Assembly (NCBI RefSeq): GCF_000828055.2
Contig: NZ_CP010523.2
Span: 4,092,001-4,156,000, forward strand
Reading direction: 5' to 3'
Length of the DNA stretch: 64,000 nucleotides
DNA from: Klebsiella variicola
Lineage (GTDB): Bacteria > Pseudomonadota > Gammaproteobacteria > Enterobacterales > Enterobacteriaceae
Shown here piece by piece: positions 6,457 to 15,458 of this stretch. The stretch's first letter is position 1. Every line of letters starts with the position of its first letter. The notes beneath the pieces are model-generated. The model was not told the origin of the DNA, searched no databases, and saw only the letters and a program-made list of their open reading frames with translations. The translations under genes and the position numbers were made by a program.

Positions 6457-8655
6457 TCAGAAGTCGTAGCTCATTGAGACGCGCACGGTACGCGGATCGC
6501 CTTCGAACAGATAGGTACCGGTATCGTCAATGCCAGACCAGTACTTCTCGTTGGTCACGTTGGTCACCCCGACGCGCCAGGTCATTTCGTTCTGGTCGGC
6601 GTTCAGGCGCATACGATAGCGCAGGCCTAAATCCAGGGTGGTGTAGCTATCCAGCTTCTTGGTATTGGCCGCATCGGCATACTGCGACCCGCTATGATTG
6701 ACGCGCGCAGTGGCGGTCAGGCCTTCCACCGGCTTGATATCATACTCGGCGCCGAGCACCGCGTAGAAGTTAGCCACCCCGATGGCATCTTTACCGTCGG
6801 TGGCGCCTTTAGCGGTTTTAGTCTGTTTGGCATCCAGCCACACCGTACTGGCGTTAAGACGCAGCCCCAGCATCGGCTCGCCGAAGACGTTCATCTCTAC
6901 GCCGCGGTTACGCTGCTCGCCGTCGAGGCCGTAATTGCCAGCGGTATCGGAAATAGCGTTCGGTTTTTTGATTTCAAACAGCGCCAGCGATCCGCCGATC
7001 GTTCCGTAGTCGATCTTGACGCCCACTTCGTCCTGCTTCGAGTGCGCGATCCCGGTACTCTGCCCGGCATTGGCCGCCGTCGTCGGCGCCACAGAGCCCG
7101 GCTGCAGCGCTTCGGTATGGTTAGCATACAGCGACAGCTGCTCCCACGGCTTGTACACCAGGCCAAACGTCGGCATCCAGCGGCTTTGGGTATAACGCGA
7201 AGAAGTATCTTCCAGCCCGGTGGCGTTGCTGTAGTTGCGCACAACCACTTTCTGATGACGAGCGGCGGCGGTAAACAGCACTTTATCGTTAAAGAAGCCG
7301 AGGGTATCACTCAGCAGCCAGCCCTGCGTACGGCTGCGCGAGGTGACCAGCGGATCGTGGTAGTTGCCGCCAAAATAGGCGTTATCCGGCATCGCCACAT
7401 CACGGTTGTCATAGATATTGGTGGTCGGATTCTTCGCCGACATCCGCCAGGCGGTAGCATCGGTATGCACCTGCGCCGCATAGCCGAGGTTCACCTTATG
7501 CGAAATCGCGCCGGTATTGAAATCGCCGCGTACCCCGCCCATGCCGCTGATCGCGTCAATAATGCGGTTAGTATCCAGGCGGCCCACCGTCGCATCGCCG
7601 TTTTTATTCAGAAGCTTCGGCGCGCTGTAGGTGCCAATTTCATGCGAATGCTGGCCGCCGAGGGCGCTGTATACCGTCCAGCTATCGGTCAGGTCATATT
7701 CTGCCTTCGCCATGCCGAATTCGCTTTCGATATCGCTATAGCCCCACTTCTGGCTGTAGTTTTTGCTGTTGTCCGGCAGCGCCGGAACGAAATCCACGCC
7801 GCTGATATTGACGCCCATCGTACCGCCGTGGAACGTTTTCTTCTGGTAGCCGAAATCGAGCGAGGAGCGGAAACGGTCGCCGCGGTAATCAAGCCCCAGC
7901 GAAGCCAGCGTAGTACGACGTTTATCATTATCGATAGCGCCTTCACCCTCGCGATGCACCAGGTTGACCCGGGCGCCGAACTGGTTGTTGTCGCCGAAAC
8001 GGCGTCCCAGGTCGAGGGTGCCGCCCACCTGAGAATCAGAGGTATAGTCGACGCCAACGCGCGCGGTCGGCAGATCTTCCGCCCGTTTCGGCTCAAGGTT
8101 AATCATCCCGCCGACGCCGCTGCTGGCCGCACCGTTAAGCAGGCTGTTAGCTCCTTTGAAAATTTCAACGCGCTCCAGCATCTGGGTGTCCATCACCTGA
8201 CGCGGCACCACGCCCGCCAGGCCGCCCATGGTCATGTCATCGCCATCGAGCTTAAACCCGCGGATTCGATAGGTCTCGGCGAAGTTGCCGTAGCCCTGTA
8301 CGGCCTGCACGCCAGCGTCGTTACTGACGACATCGGCGATGGTTTTCGCCTGCTGATCCTGAATCAGCTTCGAGGTATAGCCGATAACGTTAAAAGGAAC
8401 GTCCATCGCCTTTTGTTCGCCAAGCATCCCCAGACGGCCGCCGTGAGCGATCTGCCCGTCGAGGAATGCCGGAACCACCAGGTCGCCGCCGGATTTAAAA
8501 TCGCTGGTTTCGTTAGCCTCGACGATGAGGGTCTCTTCGCCAGGTTGCTTCGCGGCGGCAGCGTCCGCGGCCATCGCCGTTTGACTGGCAGCGCCGATGG
8601 CTAAGGCCAGCAGCGTTTTACGCAGCGGGAAGGATGAATAGTGCGTGGTGTGCAT
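6457..8655 (-). CDS. TonB-dependent siderophore receptor (FcuA-like)
   Basis: A 732-residue outer-membrane receptor that brings ferric siderophore into the periplasm using TonB energy. The start is taken at ATG 8655 (MHTTHYSSFPLRKTLLALAI); in-frame ATGs at 8667 and 8688 are also possible. A signal peptide ends at about ASQTAMAA. A TonB box-like ETLIVEA follows, then a plug domain (NVIGYTSKLIQDQQAKT; ERVEIFKGANSLLNG) and a beta-barrel ending in the outer-membrane terminal phenylalanine (VSMSYDF). The plug resembles the ferrichrome receptor FcuA as named in Yersinia and Klebsiella, but the ligand is unproven. It lies 59 bases after the YncE-like lipoprotein gene, in an apparent Fur-regulated operon. 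Confidence 0.92.
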   Translation of the reverse strand: MHTTHYSSFPLRKTLLALAIGAASQTAMAADAAAAKQPGEETLIVEANETSDFKSGGDLVVPAFLDGQIAHGGRLGMLGEQKAMDVPFNVIGYTSKLIQDQQAKTIADVVSNDAGVQAVQGYGNFAETYRIRGFKLDGDDMTMGGLAGVVPRQVMDTQMLERVEIFKGANSLLNGAASSGVGGMINLEPKRAEDLPTARVGVDYTSDSQVGGTLDLGRRFGDNNQFGARVNLVHREGEGAIDNDKRRTTLASLGLDYRGDRFRSSLDFGYQKKTFHGGTMGVNISGVDFVPALPDNSKNYSQKWGYSDIESEFGMAKAEYDLTDSWTVYSALGGQHSHEIGTYSAPKLLNKNGDATVGRLDTNRIIDAISGMGGVRGDFNTGAISHKVNLGYAAQVHTDATAWRMSAKNPTTNIYDNRDVAMPDNAYFGGNYHDPLVTSRSRTQGWLLSDTLGFFNDKVLFTAAARHQKVVVRNYSNATGLEDTSSRYTQSRWMPTFGLVYKPWEQLSLYANHTEALQPGSVAPTTAANAGQSTGIAHSKQDEVGVKIDYGTIGGSLALFEIKKPNAISDTAGNYGLDGEQRNRGVEMNVFGEPMLGLRLNASTVWLDAKQTKTAKGATDGKDAIGVANFYAVLGAEYDIKPVEGLTATARVNHSGSQYADAANTKKLDSYTTLDLGLRYRMRLNADQNEMTWRVGVTNVTNEKYWSGIDDTGTYLFEGDPRTVRVSMSYDF

Positions 8656-8714
8656 AATTTGCCCCATGGATGAGGATAAATGAATCAAAGGGCCCGTCGC
8701 CGGACCCGTTATTT

Positions 8715-9797
8715 TTATTGCGCGTTCAGGTCAATGCGTACGACGCTGTCCGGGCCTTTTGTGGAGTGGTCTTTATTGAAGGGCTGTTTGACGGTGACAA
8801 ATAGCGTCTGACCATCGGCGGAAAGCAGCAGGCTGTTGGGATTGGCCGGCAGCGCCCAGCTTTTCTTCAGCGTGTAGCGGCTGGCGTCAAGGCTGATAAC
8901 CTTGCCGGATTCACGCTGCGAAATATAAATTTCGTGGCGTTTCTTATTGAACTGCACTGCCAGCGAATCGCCGACGTCGAGCTGTTTAAGCAGCTTGCCG
9001 CTGTGGATATCCAGCACCAGAGTGGTTTTCGCTTTCGAGTTATCAGTCACAAACAGGCGGCCGGTGTCGCTATCTTCGGCCATATTAAGCAGCAGCGCTG
9101 GCTTGTCGCCCAGCGGCTTCCAGCGCTGTTCAATGCGCTGGTTATGTGGGTTGATCACCAGAATTTCACCGCTGCCGTTAGCGGCGTACACGCGACCGGT
9201 TTGTGCGGAGTAGTGCAGGCCGGTCATCCATTTACCGGTATTTTTAATCCGTGTTTTCAGCTTCAGAGTGGTGGCGTCAACCACCCAGATTTGCGCCGGG
9301 TCGGCGACCGCACCAACGTAGAGAGTATTGTTCAGCAACAGCAGCTGACGGGCCCCATAAGGGCGACCTTTTTCATTGCGCTCGCTGAACAGCAGGCGGT
9401 TTTTTACCTTGCCGGTGGCGGTGTCGATAGCGCTGATGCCGCCGTCCAGCGAATTGCTGACATACAGCGTTTTACCCTCCGCAGAGAGCTGTAAAGCGAA
9501 GTTTTTCAGATCGGTGTGCGTCAGGCCGATGGTATTGAGGGTGTGCGGATCCAGTGTGTAGACCGCCCCGCCCTGCACATTTTTAAAGCCTTCGGCGCTG
9601 GCGACGTACAGCGCATCACCCTGCGGGCTTAACGCCATCTCGTACAGCCCTTCCGCTAGCTGGCGCTGCAGCGGTTGCGCCACGTTAGGGGCTGGCGAGT
9701 CGACAACCGGTTGGGAAACGGCAGAGGAATGAGGCGTCGCGCAGCCGCTTAACGCCGCGCTGATGGCCAGCGTCAACGTCGGAAGTGTGTATTTCAT
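8715..9797 (-). CDS. YncE-like beta-propeller lipoprotein
   Basis: A 360-residue secreted protein starting at ATG 9797 with AGGG upstream; an earlier frame start at 9821 lacks a site. The signal ends in a lipobox (AALSGC, cysteine near residue 19), so it should be lipid-anchored. The body is a repeat of beta-propeller blades (for example GGAVYTLDPHTL, GGISAIDTATGKV, AQIWVVDATTLKL, SGEILVINPHNQR) like E. coli YncE. YncE is iron-regulated, sits near a TonB receptor gene, and is periplasmic rather than lipidated. Here the protein precedes a TonB-dependent receptor on the same strand with a Fur box upstream. A role in siderophore uptake is inference. Confidence 0.85.
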   Translation of the reverse strand: MKYTLPTLTLAISAALSGCATPHSSAVSQPVVDSPAPNVAQPLQRQLAEGLYEMALSPQGDALYVASAEGFKNVQGGAVYTLDPHTLNTIGLTHTDLKNFALQLSAEGKTLYVSNSLDGGISAIDTATGKVKNRLLFSERNEKGRPYGARQLLLLNNTLYVGAVADPAQIWVVDATTLKLKTRIKNTGKWMTGLHYSAQTGRVYAANGSGEILVINPHNQRIEQRWKPLGDKPALLLNMAEDSDTGRLFVTDNSKAKTTLVLDIHSGKLLKQLDVGDSLAVQFNKKRHEIYISQRESGKVISLDASRYTLKKSWALPANPNSLLLSADGQTLFVTVKQPFNKDHSTKGPDSVVRIDLNAQ

Positions 9798-9821
9798 TGG
9801 ATCAACCCTATAAAAAATCAA

Positions 9822-10194
9822 TGACCCGATGGACGCGCAGCGACCGATATTGTCTGTTTCCAGCCTGCTGTCTTTACGTCACCCTACGCCTTCGCGACTC
9901 TTAGTGAACGACTCACTGGCGCAGCTCGAACCTTGCCAAAATTACGAATGAAAAAGAGAATGAGAACTATACTCATTATCTAATATCAAACAAGTCCTGG
10001 CGGGCAAAAAAGATAATCTGCTGATTTTTTTTACGGCAATGGCGGATAACGAGGGGAAGAAAGGATCCGCGAAGGGAAAAAGAGTCCCGGAAGCGAGGCA
10101 GTGCCCCCTCCCGGTTTCAGGGCCAGAAGGCGCAGGATGTGTCGCCCATCTGGCGCAAAACGACAAATGCCTGCGCTATGTCGCTGAGCGGCGG
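9822..10194. other. Intergenic region with Fur-controlled promoter
   Basis: This stretch of 373 bases separates two reverse-strand transcription units. It holds the promoter and Fur box of the YncE-like/receptor operon. The rest, about 10000-10194, lies just past the aldehyde dehydrogenase stop, where I see no clear terminator or gene. Confidence 0.6.
9958..9980 (-). promoter_or_regulatory. Fur box overlapping the -10 of the siderophore receptor operon
   Basis: AATGAG-AACTATA-CTCATT is a perfect inverted repeat at 9959-9977 and fits the Fur consensus built on GATAATGATAATCATTATC. On the reverse strand it contains TATAGT, with TTGTTT 16 bases upstream, so iron-loaded Fur would block the promoter. 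Confidence 0.75.
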
Positions 10195-11679
10195 TTAATA
10201 GCGCACCATCACCGACTTCAGCTCCGTATAATCATCGATAAACGCGCTGCCGAATTCGCGCCCGATGCCCGAGCCCTTCATGCCGCCGAACGGTACCGCC
10301 GGGTCGAGGAAGGTATGCATATTGACCCACACGATGCCGGCCTCAATCGCCTCCGAGTAGCGCAGCGCCTGGCGAATATTATCGGACCAGACGCTGGCCG
10401 CCAGGCCATATGGCGACGCATTGATCCGCGCCAGCGCCTCTTCTTCACTGCGATAGCCGATAAAGCTGCATACCGGACCGAAGGTCTCCTCGCGCATCAG
10501 GGTGCTCTCTTCGCTGCGGACTTTGACCGCAGTCGGCTGCAGGAAATACCCCTCTCCCGGCAGCGCTTCGCCGCCGCAGACGATGGTATCCCCCTCGTCG
10601 CGCGCGGTCTGGATCAGTTTGAGCACTTTCTCGTACTGCTGGCGGTTGGCCAGCGGCCCCATCAGCGTCTGTTCATCCAGCGGCGATCCCGGCGCGAAGG
10701 CGCTGAGCTTGTCTTTCAGCAGCGCCAGCACTGCATCCAGTTTGCCCTGCGGCAGATAAAAACGCTCCGCAGCGGCGCAAATCTGCCCCTGGTTCAGGTA
10801 GCCGGCTTCAATAATGCCGTTGACCATCGCCTCCGGCGTCAGGTCATCGAGGAACAGCGCGGCGTTTTTGCCCCCCAGTTCAAGGGTCACCCGTTTACCT
10901 GACGCGCAGGCCGACTGCTGGACTTTTTCACCGGTGGCCACCGAGCCGGTGAAGCTCACCTTGGCGCAGGCCGGATGCGTCATCAGCCGCTGGGCAATCT
11001 CGCCGCCGGTGCCGTTGACCACGTTAATCACCCCATCCGGGATACCCACCGCTTTCGCCAGCTCCGCCACGCGCAGCAGCGTCAGCGGCGTATACTCGCT
11101 CGGTTTGAGGACGATGGTGCAGCCGCAGACCAGGGCCGCCGCCAGCTTCCAGATGGCAATCATGATGGAGAAGTTCCACGGCACGATGCCGACCACCACC
11201 CCCAGCGGCTGGCGGCGGGTGAAGGCGGTATATTTCTCACCGTTCATGGAGGGGAGCGAGACATCCAGCGTTTCGCCGGTGACTTTCCCCGCCCAGCCGG
11301 CGAAGTAGCGCAAAAACGCCACCGATTGATCCAGCTCCAACATCCGCGCCAGCATGATGGTCTTGCCGGAGCAGAGACTTTCCAGCTGCGCCAGCGCTTC
11401 GCGATGCTCAGCCAGGGCATCCGCCAGCTTCAACAGCAGCGTACCGCGCGCCAGCGTCGGCATCTCACGCCACTGACTGAACGCCTGGCGGGCGCTCTCC
11501 ATGACGCGATCCGCCTGATCCACATCCGCTGCCGTCACCTCAGCAATTGCCTGACCGGTGGCCGGGTTAACCACCGCGAACGGCGCGCCGTGGCCCGCCT
11601 CACGTTGACCGGCAATAAACTGCCCGTGTGGCTGGCGTAAAAAGGCGGTCACTTCCGCCAGTAAGGTTATCTCGCTCAT
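10195..11679 (-). CDS. Aldehyde dehydrogenase, phenylacetaldehyde dehydrogenase-like
   Basis: A 494-residue NAD-dependent aldehyde dehydrogenase starting at ATG 11679; the frame runs further upstream, but homologues begin near MSEITLLAEV. The catalytic set is intact: Asn169 in PWNFS, Lys192 in LKPSE, Glu267 in LELGG and Cys301 in NQGQICAAAERF. The C-terminus (PFGGMKGSGIGREFG, ELKSVMVRY) resembles E. coli FeaB, which oxidises phenylacetaldehyde. It is divergent from the PuuB-like amine oxidase, with 159 bases between them that carry the shared CTTCCGGACGATATTCA motif. It probably oxidises the aldehyde produced by that oxidase. The exact substrate is not shown. Confidence 0.92.
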   Translation of the reverse strand: MSEITLLAEVTAFLRQPHGQFIAGQREAGHGAPFAVVNPATGQAIAEVTAADVDQADRVMESARQAFSQWREMPTLARGTLLLKLADALAEHREALAQLESLCSGKTIMLARMLELDQSVAFLRYFAGWAGKVTGETLDVSLPSMNGEKYTAFTRRQPLGVVVGIVPWNFSIMIAIWKLAAALVCGCTIVLKPSEYTPLTLLRVAELAKAVGIPDGVINVVNGTGGEIAQRLMTHPACAKVSFTGSVATGEKVQQSACASGKRVTLELGGKNAALFLDDLTPEAMVNGIIEAGYLNQGQICAAAERFYLPQGKLDAVLALLKDKLSAFAPGSPLDEQTLMGPLANRQQYEKVLKLIQTARDEGDTIVCGGEALPGEGYFLQPTAVKVRSEESTLMREETFGPVCSFIGYRSEEEALARINASPYGLAASVWSDNIRQALRYSEAIEAGIVWVNMHTFLDPAVPFGGMKGSGIGREFGSAFIDDYTELKSVMVRY

Positions 11680-11838
11680 CGTCAGCACCCGTTTTTTTAG
11701 CAAAGTTGGCCTATCACAGCACGGTTGCTCTGCGCCGCCCATCGTTCTAAAGAACGTCATTCTTCCGGACGATATTCAACGCCCGCATGGCGTGCTGTGA
11801 TGAGGACCTTGAGCCAGGCAAGACCACAGGGTAACGCG
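11680..11838. promoter_or_regulatory. Divergent promoter region with MoaR-type operator
   Basis: The region between the aldehyde dehydrogenase and the oxidase contains CTTCCGGACGATATTCA at 11762-11778. Beside it is ATCGTTCTAAAGAACG at 11741-11756, whose GTTCT/AGAAC arms form a palindrome. The first motif recurs before the APC permease (13854) and in shortened form before the SDR/moaF operon (20289). Confidence 0.6.
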
Positions 11839-13140
11839 ATGAACATTAAAATCGATGCGCTGAACTACTACGGCGCGACGAAGAAATACCACCTCCATTT
11901 CCCGGCGCTGCGGGAAGATATTGAAGCCGACGTGGTGATTATCGGCGGCGGCTTCTCGGGGATTAACACCGCCCTTGAGCTGGCGGAACAGGGTATCACC
12001 AACGTGGTGGTGCTGGAGGCGCGCCATCTTGGCTACGGCGGTACCGGGCGCAACGGCGGCCAGGTGATGGCCGGTATCGGTCACGACATCGAAGCGGTGA
12101 AAAAGCACGTCGGCAAAGAGGGGCTGGAGACGCTGTTTAAAATCGCCAACCTCGGCGCGGGCATCATTCGCGAACGCATCCGCAAATACCATATCGACGC
12201 CGATTTCGTCCCCGGCTACGGCTATCTCGCCTATAACCAGCGGCAGCTCAAAACGCTGCGCCAGTGGGAGAAGGAGTTTAAAGCCGCTACCCCGGATGAA
12301 GAAATCGAACTGTATACCGGCAAAGAGGTGCAGCAGGTGGTTGGCTCCGAGGTCTACTGCGGCGCGCTGAAACATATGGGCGGCGGGCAGATCCATTCGC
12401 TCAATATGCTGCTCGGTTCGGCGCAGGCCGCCCATTCGCTGGGGGTAAAGATCTTCGAATCCTCGCCAGTGGTGGAGGTGAATTACGGCAAACAGGTGCG
12501 GGTACGCACCGCGATGGGCAGCGTCAAAGCCGCCAAACTACTGTGGGCCTGCGACAGCTTCCTCAACAATATGGAGCCGGAGATCTACAACAAGACGCTG
12601 GTGACCTACTCCTATCAGGTGTCGACCGAGCCCCTTTCCGATGAACTGATCGAGCGCATCAGCCCACTGCGCGGCGCCTTCAGCGATATTCGCCCGGTGA
12701 TTAACTACTACCGCGTCACCCGGGAAAATCGCCTGCTGTTCGGCAGCGCGACTCGCTTTGTGGAATATACGCCGAACGATTTCGCCGCCTGGAATCGCAC
12801 CCTGCTGGCGGAGGTCTTCCCCTATCTGAAGGATGTGAAGATCGATTTCGCCTGGGGCGGGCCGATGGCCTGTAGCGCCAACCTGTTCCCGCAGATCGGC
12901 ACCCTACGCGATCACAACAACGTCTTTTACGTCCAGGGGTACTCCGGCTTCGGCGTCACCCCGTCGCACATCGTGTGCAAAATCCTCGCCGAAGGGATCA
13001 ACGGCGGTTCCGACCGCTATCGCCTGCTGAGCAGCATCCCCCACGCGACCATCCACGGCCGTGACAGCCTGCGCTTGCTATTAGTCACAGCCGGAAAATT
13101 GATGCATCAAACCGCCGGTTTCTGGAAAGGCCGGAGTTAA
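11839..13140 (+). CDS. FAD-dependent amine oxidoreductase, PuuB-like
   Basis: A 433-residue DAO-family flavoprotein starting at ATG 11839. The dinucleotide-binding motif VVIIGGGFSGINTALELAE is at about residues 32-50, followed by GYGGTGRNGGQVM, a hallmark of gamma-glutamylputrescine oxidase PuuB and relatives. The C-terminal FYVQGYSGFGVTPSHI block matches the PuuB segment before its second FAD-contact region. Such enzymes oxidise a primary amine to an aldehyde with release of ammonia and hydrogen peroxide. A cupin gene follows after 13 bases and an aldehyde dehydrogenase is divergent, so amine to aldehyde to acid is the likely route. No glutamylputrescine synthetase is seen, so the substrate may be a free amine. 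Confidence 0.9.
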   Translation: MNIKIDALNYYGATKKYHLHFPALREDIEADVVIIGGGFSGINTALELAEQGITNVVVLEARHLGYGGTGRNGGQVMAGIGHDIEAVKKHVGKEGLETLFKIANLGAGIIRERIRKYHIDADFVPGYGYLAYNQRQLKTLRQWEKEFKAATPDEEIELYTGKEVQQVVGSEVYCGALKHMGGGQIHSLNMLLGSAQAAHSLGVKIFESSPVVEVNYGKQVRVRTAMGSVKAAKLLWACDSFLNNMEPEIYNKTLVTYSYQVSTEPLSDELIERISPLRGAFSDIRPVINYYRVTRENRLLFGSATRFVEYTPNDFAAWNRTLLAEVFPYLKDVKIDFAWGGPMACSANLFPQIGTLRDHNNVFYVQGYSGFGVTPSHIVCKILAEGINGGSDRYRLLSSIPHATIHGRDSLRLLLVTAGKLMHQTAGFWKGRS

Positions 13141-13153
13141 CCAGGAGAACGCT

Positions 13154-13519
13154 ATGCACGCTTTTAAACTTAAACACCCGGTACCTGACCTGCAGCCGAT
13201 CGGCAGCGTCAGCCTGCTCGGCGCGACGCCGACCGCGGGAGACCCGCAGGTGGCCGGGGCGATGATCTACGGCGAGCCGCAGGACGCCTTTACCTGCGGA
13301 CTGTTTTCGTCCACTGAGGGGAGCTTTACCATGACCTATCCGTTTACCGAGCATGCCACCGTGCTGGAAGGCGAAGTGGAGCTGACCGTCGCTGGTGGCG
13401 AGCCGCAGCGCTTTGCGCCGGGCGACAGCTGGTTTGTTAAACAGGGCACCGAAGTGGAGTGGAAAATCCTGACGCCGCGCTTTGTGAAGCACTACCTGGC
13501 GAACGTCGAGACGCGCTAA
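13154..13519 (+). CDS. Small cupin-domain protein
   Basis: A 121-residue single-domain cupin with CAGGAG upstream of ATG 13154. The second cupin motif is visible (GDSWFVKQGTEVEWKI), and the segment FTEHATVLEGEVELTV corresponds to the first motif with a poorly conserved metal site. It is of the DUF861/EutQ type often found beside amine oxidases. It lies 13 bases after the PuuB-like gene and must be co-transcribed. Its function is unknown; small cupins of this kind may bind a metal or a small intermediate. Confidence 0.85.
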   Translation: MHAFKLKHPVPDLQPIGSVSLLGATPTAGDPQVAGAMIYGEPQDAFTCGLFSSTEGSFTMTYPFTEHATVLEGEVELTVAGGEPQRFAPGDSWFVKQGTEVEWKILTPRFVKHYLANVETR

Positions 13520-13561
13520 CACGCTGATAATGCCCGGCGGCGCAGGGAGCGCACAGGGGGA

Positions 13562-13744
13562 CCCGGAGGCGGCGCATTGCGCCTTCTCCGGGCTACCAAA
13601 TCGCACAGCGCTGTAGCCCCGGTAAGCAGCAGCGCCACCGGGGGTTTTGAGGCCGCCAACACCGGCGTTTCAGTCAGCATGGTGAATAAATTAAAGGCAG
13701 GCCGCACGGACCGTAGGCCGGATAAGGCGCAGCCGCCATCCGGC
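13562..13744. repeat. BIME with three REP units
   Basis: Three imperfect GC-rich palindromes of the enterobacterial REP type are present: 13562-13595 (cccggaggc to ccgggctac), 13613-13644 (gtagccccgg to caccgggg) and 13713-13744 (gtaggccggataaggcgc to catccggc). Confidence 0.75.
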
Positions 13745-13853
13745 AGAAATACGCGCAACGTGGCAAGACGGATGGCCCCGGTTTTCGGGGTCATGTTGTT
13801 TATCCACCGCGACATTCATCGACTGCGTCACAGAATCATGCGCCGCCCTCCAC

Positions 13854-13870
13854 CTTCCGGACGATATTCA
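13854..13870 (+). promoter_or_regulatory. Shared amine-regulon motif upstream of APC permease
   Basis: CTTCCGGACGATATTCA here is identical over 17 bases to the copy at 11762-11778. It lies 88 bases before the permease start codon. A MoaR-type activator is the likely binder, by inference. Confidence 0.55.
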
Positions 13871-13958
13871 TTGAGCAGGATGCCCGCCTAAATTATGACT
13901 ATCCGGGAGTGGCGCTTGCTATTCCCTGCCCTACCCCATTATTGTGCAGAGGTTGACT

Positions 13959-15458
13959 ATGTTTAGTAACAGACTCGCCAGCCATCTTGAGCGCGGCGTC
14001 GTCGGCTTCCCGACCACCCTCGCCAGCTCCGTCGGGCTGATCATGGCCAGCCCGGTGATCCTGACGGTCACCAGCGGCTTCGGCATGGGCGGCGATACCT
14101 TCGCGCTGGCGGTGCTGCTGGCCTTTATTATGATGCAGGCGCAGGTCACCACCTTTGCCGAGGCGGCGACGCTCATTCCTACCACCGGTTCGGTGTACGA
14201 CTATATCTCCTGCGGCATGGGCCGCTTCTTCGCTATCACCGGCGCGCTGTGCGCCTATCTGATCGTCCATATTTTCGCCGGGACGGCGGAGACGATCCTG
14301 GCGGGCATTATGGCGCTGGTAAACTTCGAATCGATCAACGCTCAGATGGCCGCCCACCAGAACACCTGGATGGTGGGTGTCGGCATGGTGGTGATTTTCG
14401 GCTTGCTCAACGCCATCGGCGTGGAAATCTTCGGCAAGGTCGAAGTGGTGCTGACCTTCGGCATGTGGACCACACTGACTATTTTCGGCCTGTGTGGCAT
14501 TTTTATGGCGCCGGTGACTCATCTTTCCGGCTGGTTCGGCACGCCGCTGAACATCAGCGATATCAACGGTCTGTTCGGCTATATCGGCATGGCGATGTTT
14601 ATGTTCGTCGGCTGCGAACTGGTGACGCCGATGGCGCCGGAGATTAGACAGGCCCACCGCACTATTCCGCGGGCGATGGCGCTGGGCCTGCTGGGAGTCG
14701 CCAGCTGCATGTTTATCTACGGCGCGGCGATCAACCGCCAGGTGGAGAATACCGTGCTCGACGCGGCCAACAACGTCCATCTGCTGGATACACCGATGGC
14801 GATCCCGGCCTTCGCCGAACGGGTGATGGGCCACGCCGGCCAGTACTGGTTGGGGGTCGGGCTGCTGCTGGCCGGCTGCGCCACCATCAATACGCTGATG
14901 GCCGCCGTGCCGCGTATTATCTACGGCATGGCACTGGACGGCGCGCTGCCCCGCTTCCTGACCTGGCTGCACCCGCGCTTTAAGACGCCGGTGATCGCCA
15001 TCGCCATCGGGGTGGCGATCCCCTGCCTGCACGCCTGGTATCTGAACGGCGATCTGGACCGCATCGTGCCGCTGATCCTCGCCGCGGTCTGCGCCTGGGG
15101 CGTCGCCTATCTGCTGGTGACGCTGTCGGTGGTGATGCTGCGTATCCGCCGCCCGGACCTGCCGCGCGCCTACCGCTCGCCGTGGTTCCCGCTGCCGCAG
15201 ATTATCTCCAGCGTCGGGATCATCATCGCTATCGTCAATATCACGCCACCGGGGATGGACAGCCGCCAGGTGCTGGTGCCGTTCGGCATTATGCTCGGCC
15301 TGACCGCCGCCTACGCCCTGTTCTGGACGGTGTGCGTGCAGCGCGTCAATCCGTTCAAGCCGCTGGTAGTGGAAGAGGTGGTGGAGCGCGCCATCAACAA
15401 TTATGAAAAACAGACCCGCGGGGAGATGACGCCAGATGTCCTCCGTCCCCTGGTTTGA
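13959..15458 (+). CDS. APC-superfamily amine/amino acid permease
   Basis: A 499-residue inner-membrane transporter with about twelve hydrophobic segments, starting at ATG 13959 with GAGGT upstream. The first helix GFPTTLASSVGLIMASPV and the later MFVGCELVTPMAPEIRQAHR are typical of APC transporters related to PuuP-type amine importers. The end overlaps the following DUF3156-like gene by 23 bases. The upstream motif shared with the oxidase and SDR/moaF promoters suggests it imports the amine used by this region. The substrate is inference. Confidence 0.88.
   Translation: MFSNRLASHLERGVVGFPTTLASSVGLIMASPVILTVTSGFGMGGDTFALAVLLAFIMMQAQVTTFAEAATLIPTTGSVYDYISCGMGRFFAITGALCAYLIVHIFAGTAETILAGIMALVNFESINAQMAAHQNTWMVGVGMVVIFGLLNAIGVEIFGKVEVVLTFGMWTTLTIFGLCGIFMAPVTHLSGWFGTPLNISDINGLFGYIGMAMFMFVGCELVTPMAPEIRQAHRTIPRAMALGLLGVASCMFIYGAAINRQVENTVLDAANNVHLLDTPMAIPAFAERVMGHAGQYWLGVGLLLAGCATINTLMAAVPRIIYGMALDGALPRFLTWLHPRFKTPVIAIAIGVAIPCLHAWYLNGDLDRIVPLILAAVCAWGVAYLLVTLSVVMLRIRRPDLPRAYRSPWFPLPQIISSVGIIIAIVNITPPGMDSRQVLVPFGIMLGLTAAYALFWTVCVQRVNPFKPLVVEEVVERAINNYEKQTRGEMTPDVLRPLV

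Larger units (their letters stand above)
13520..13958. other. Intergenic region with BIME cluster and permease promoter
   Basis: About 440 bases separate the cupin and the APC permease. The first half is a run of REP palindromes (13562-13744). The second half contains the shared regulatory motif at 13854-13870. No coding sequence is supported. Confidence 0.7.

Noticed and set aside
6694-8604. Long forward frame of 636 codons opposite the TonB receptor
   Set aside because: It is the complementary strand of a clear receptor gene, with unnatural composition rich in Arg, His and Ala and no start signal.
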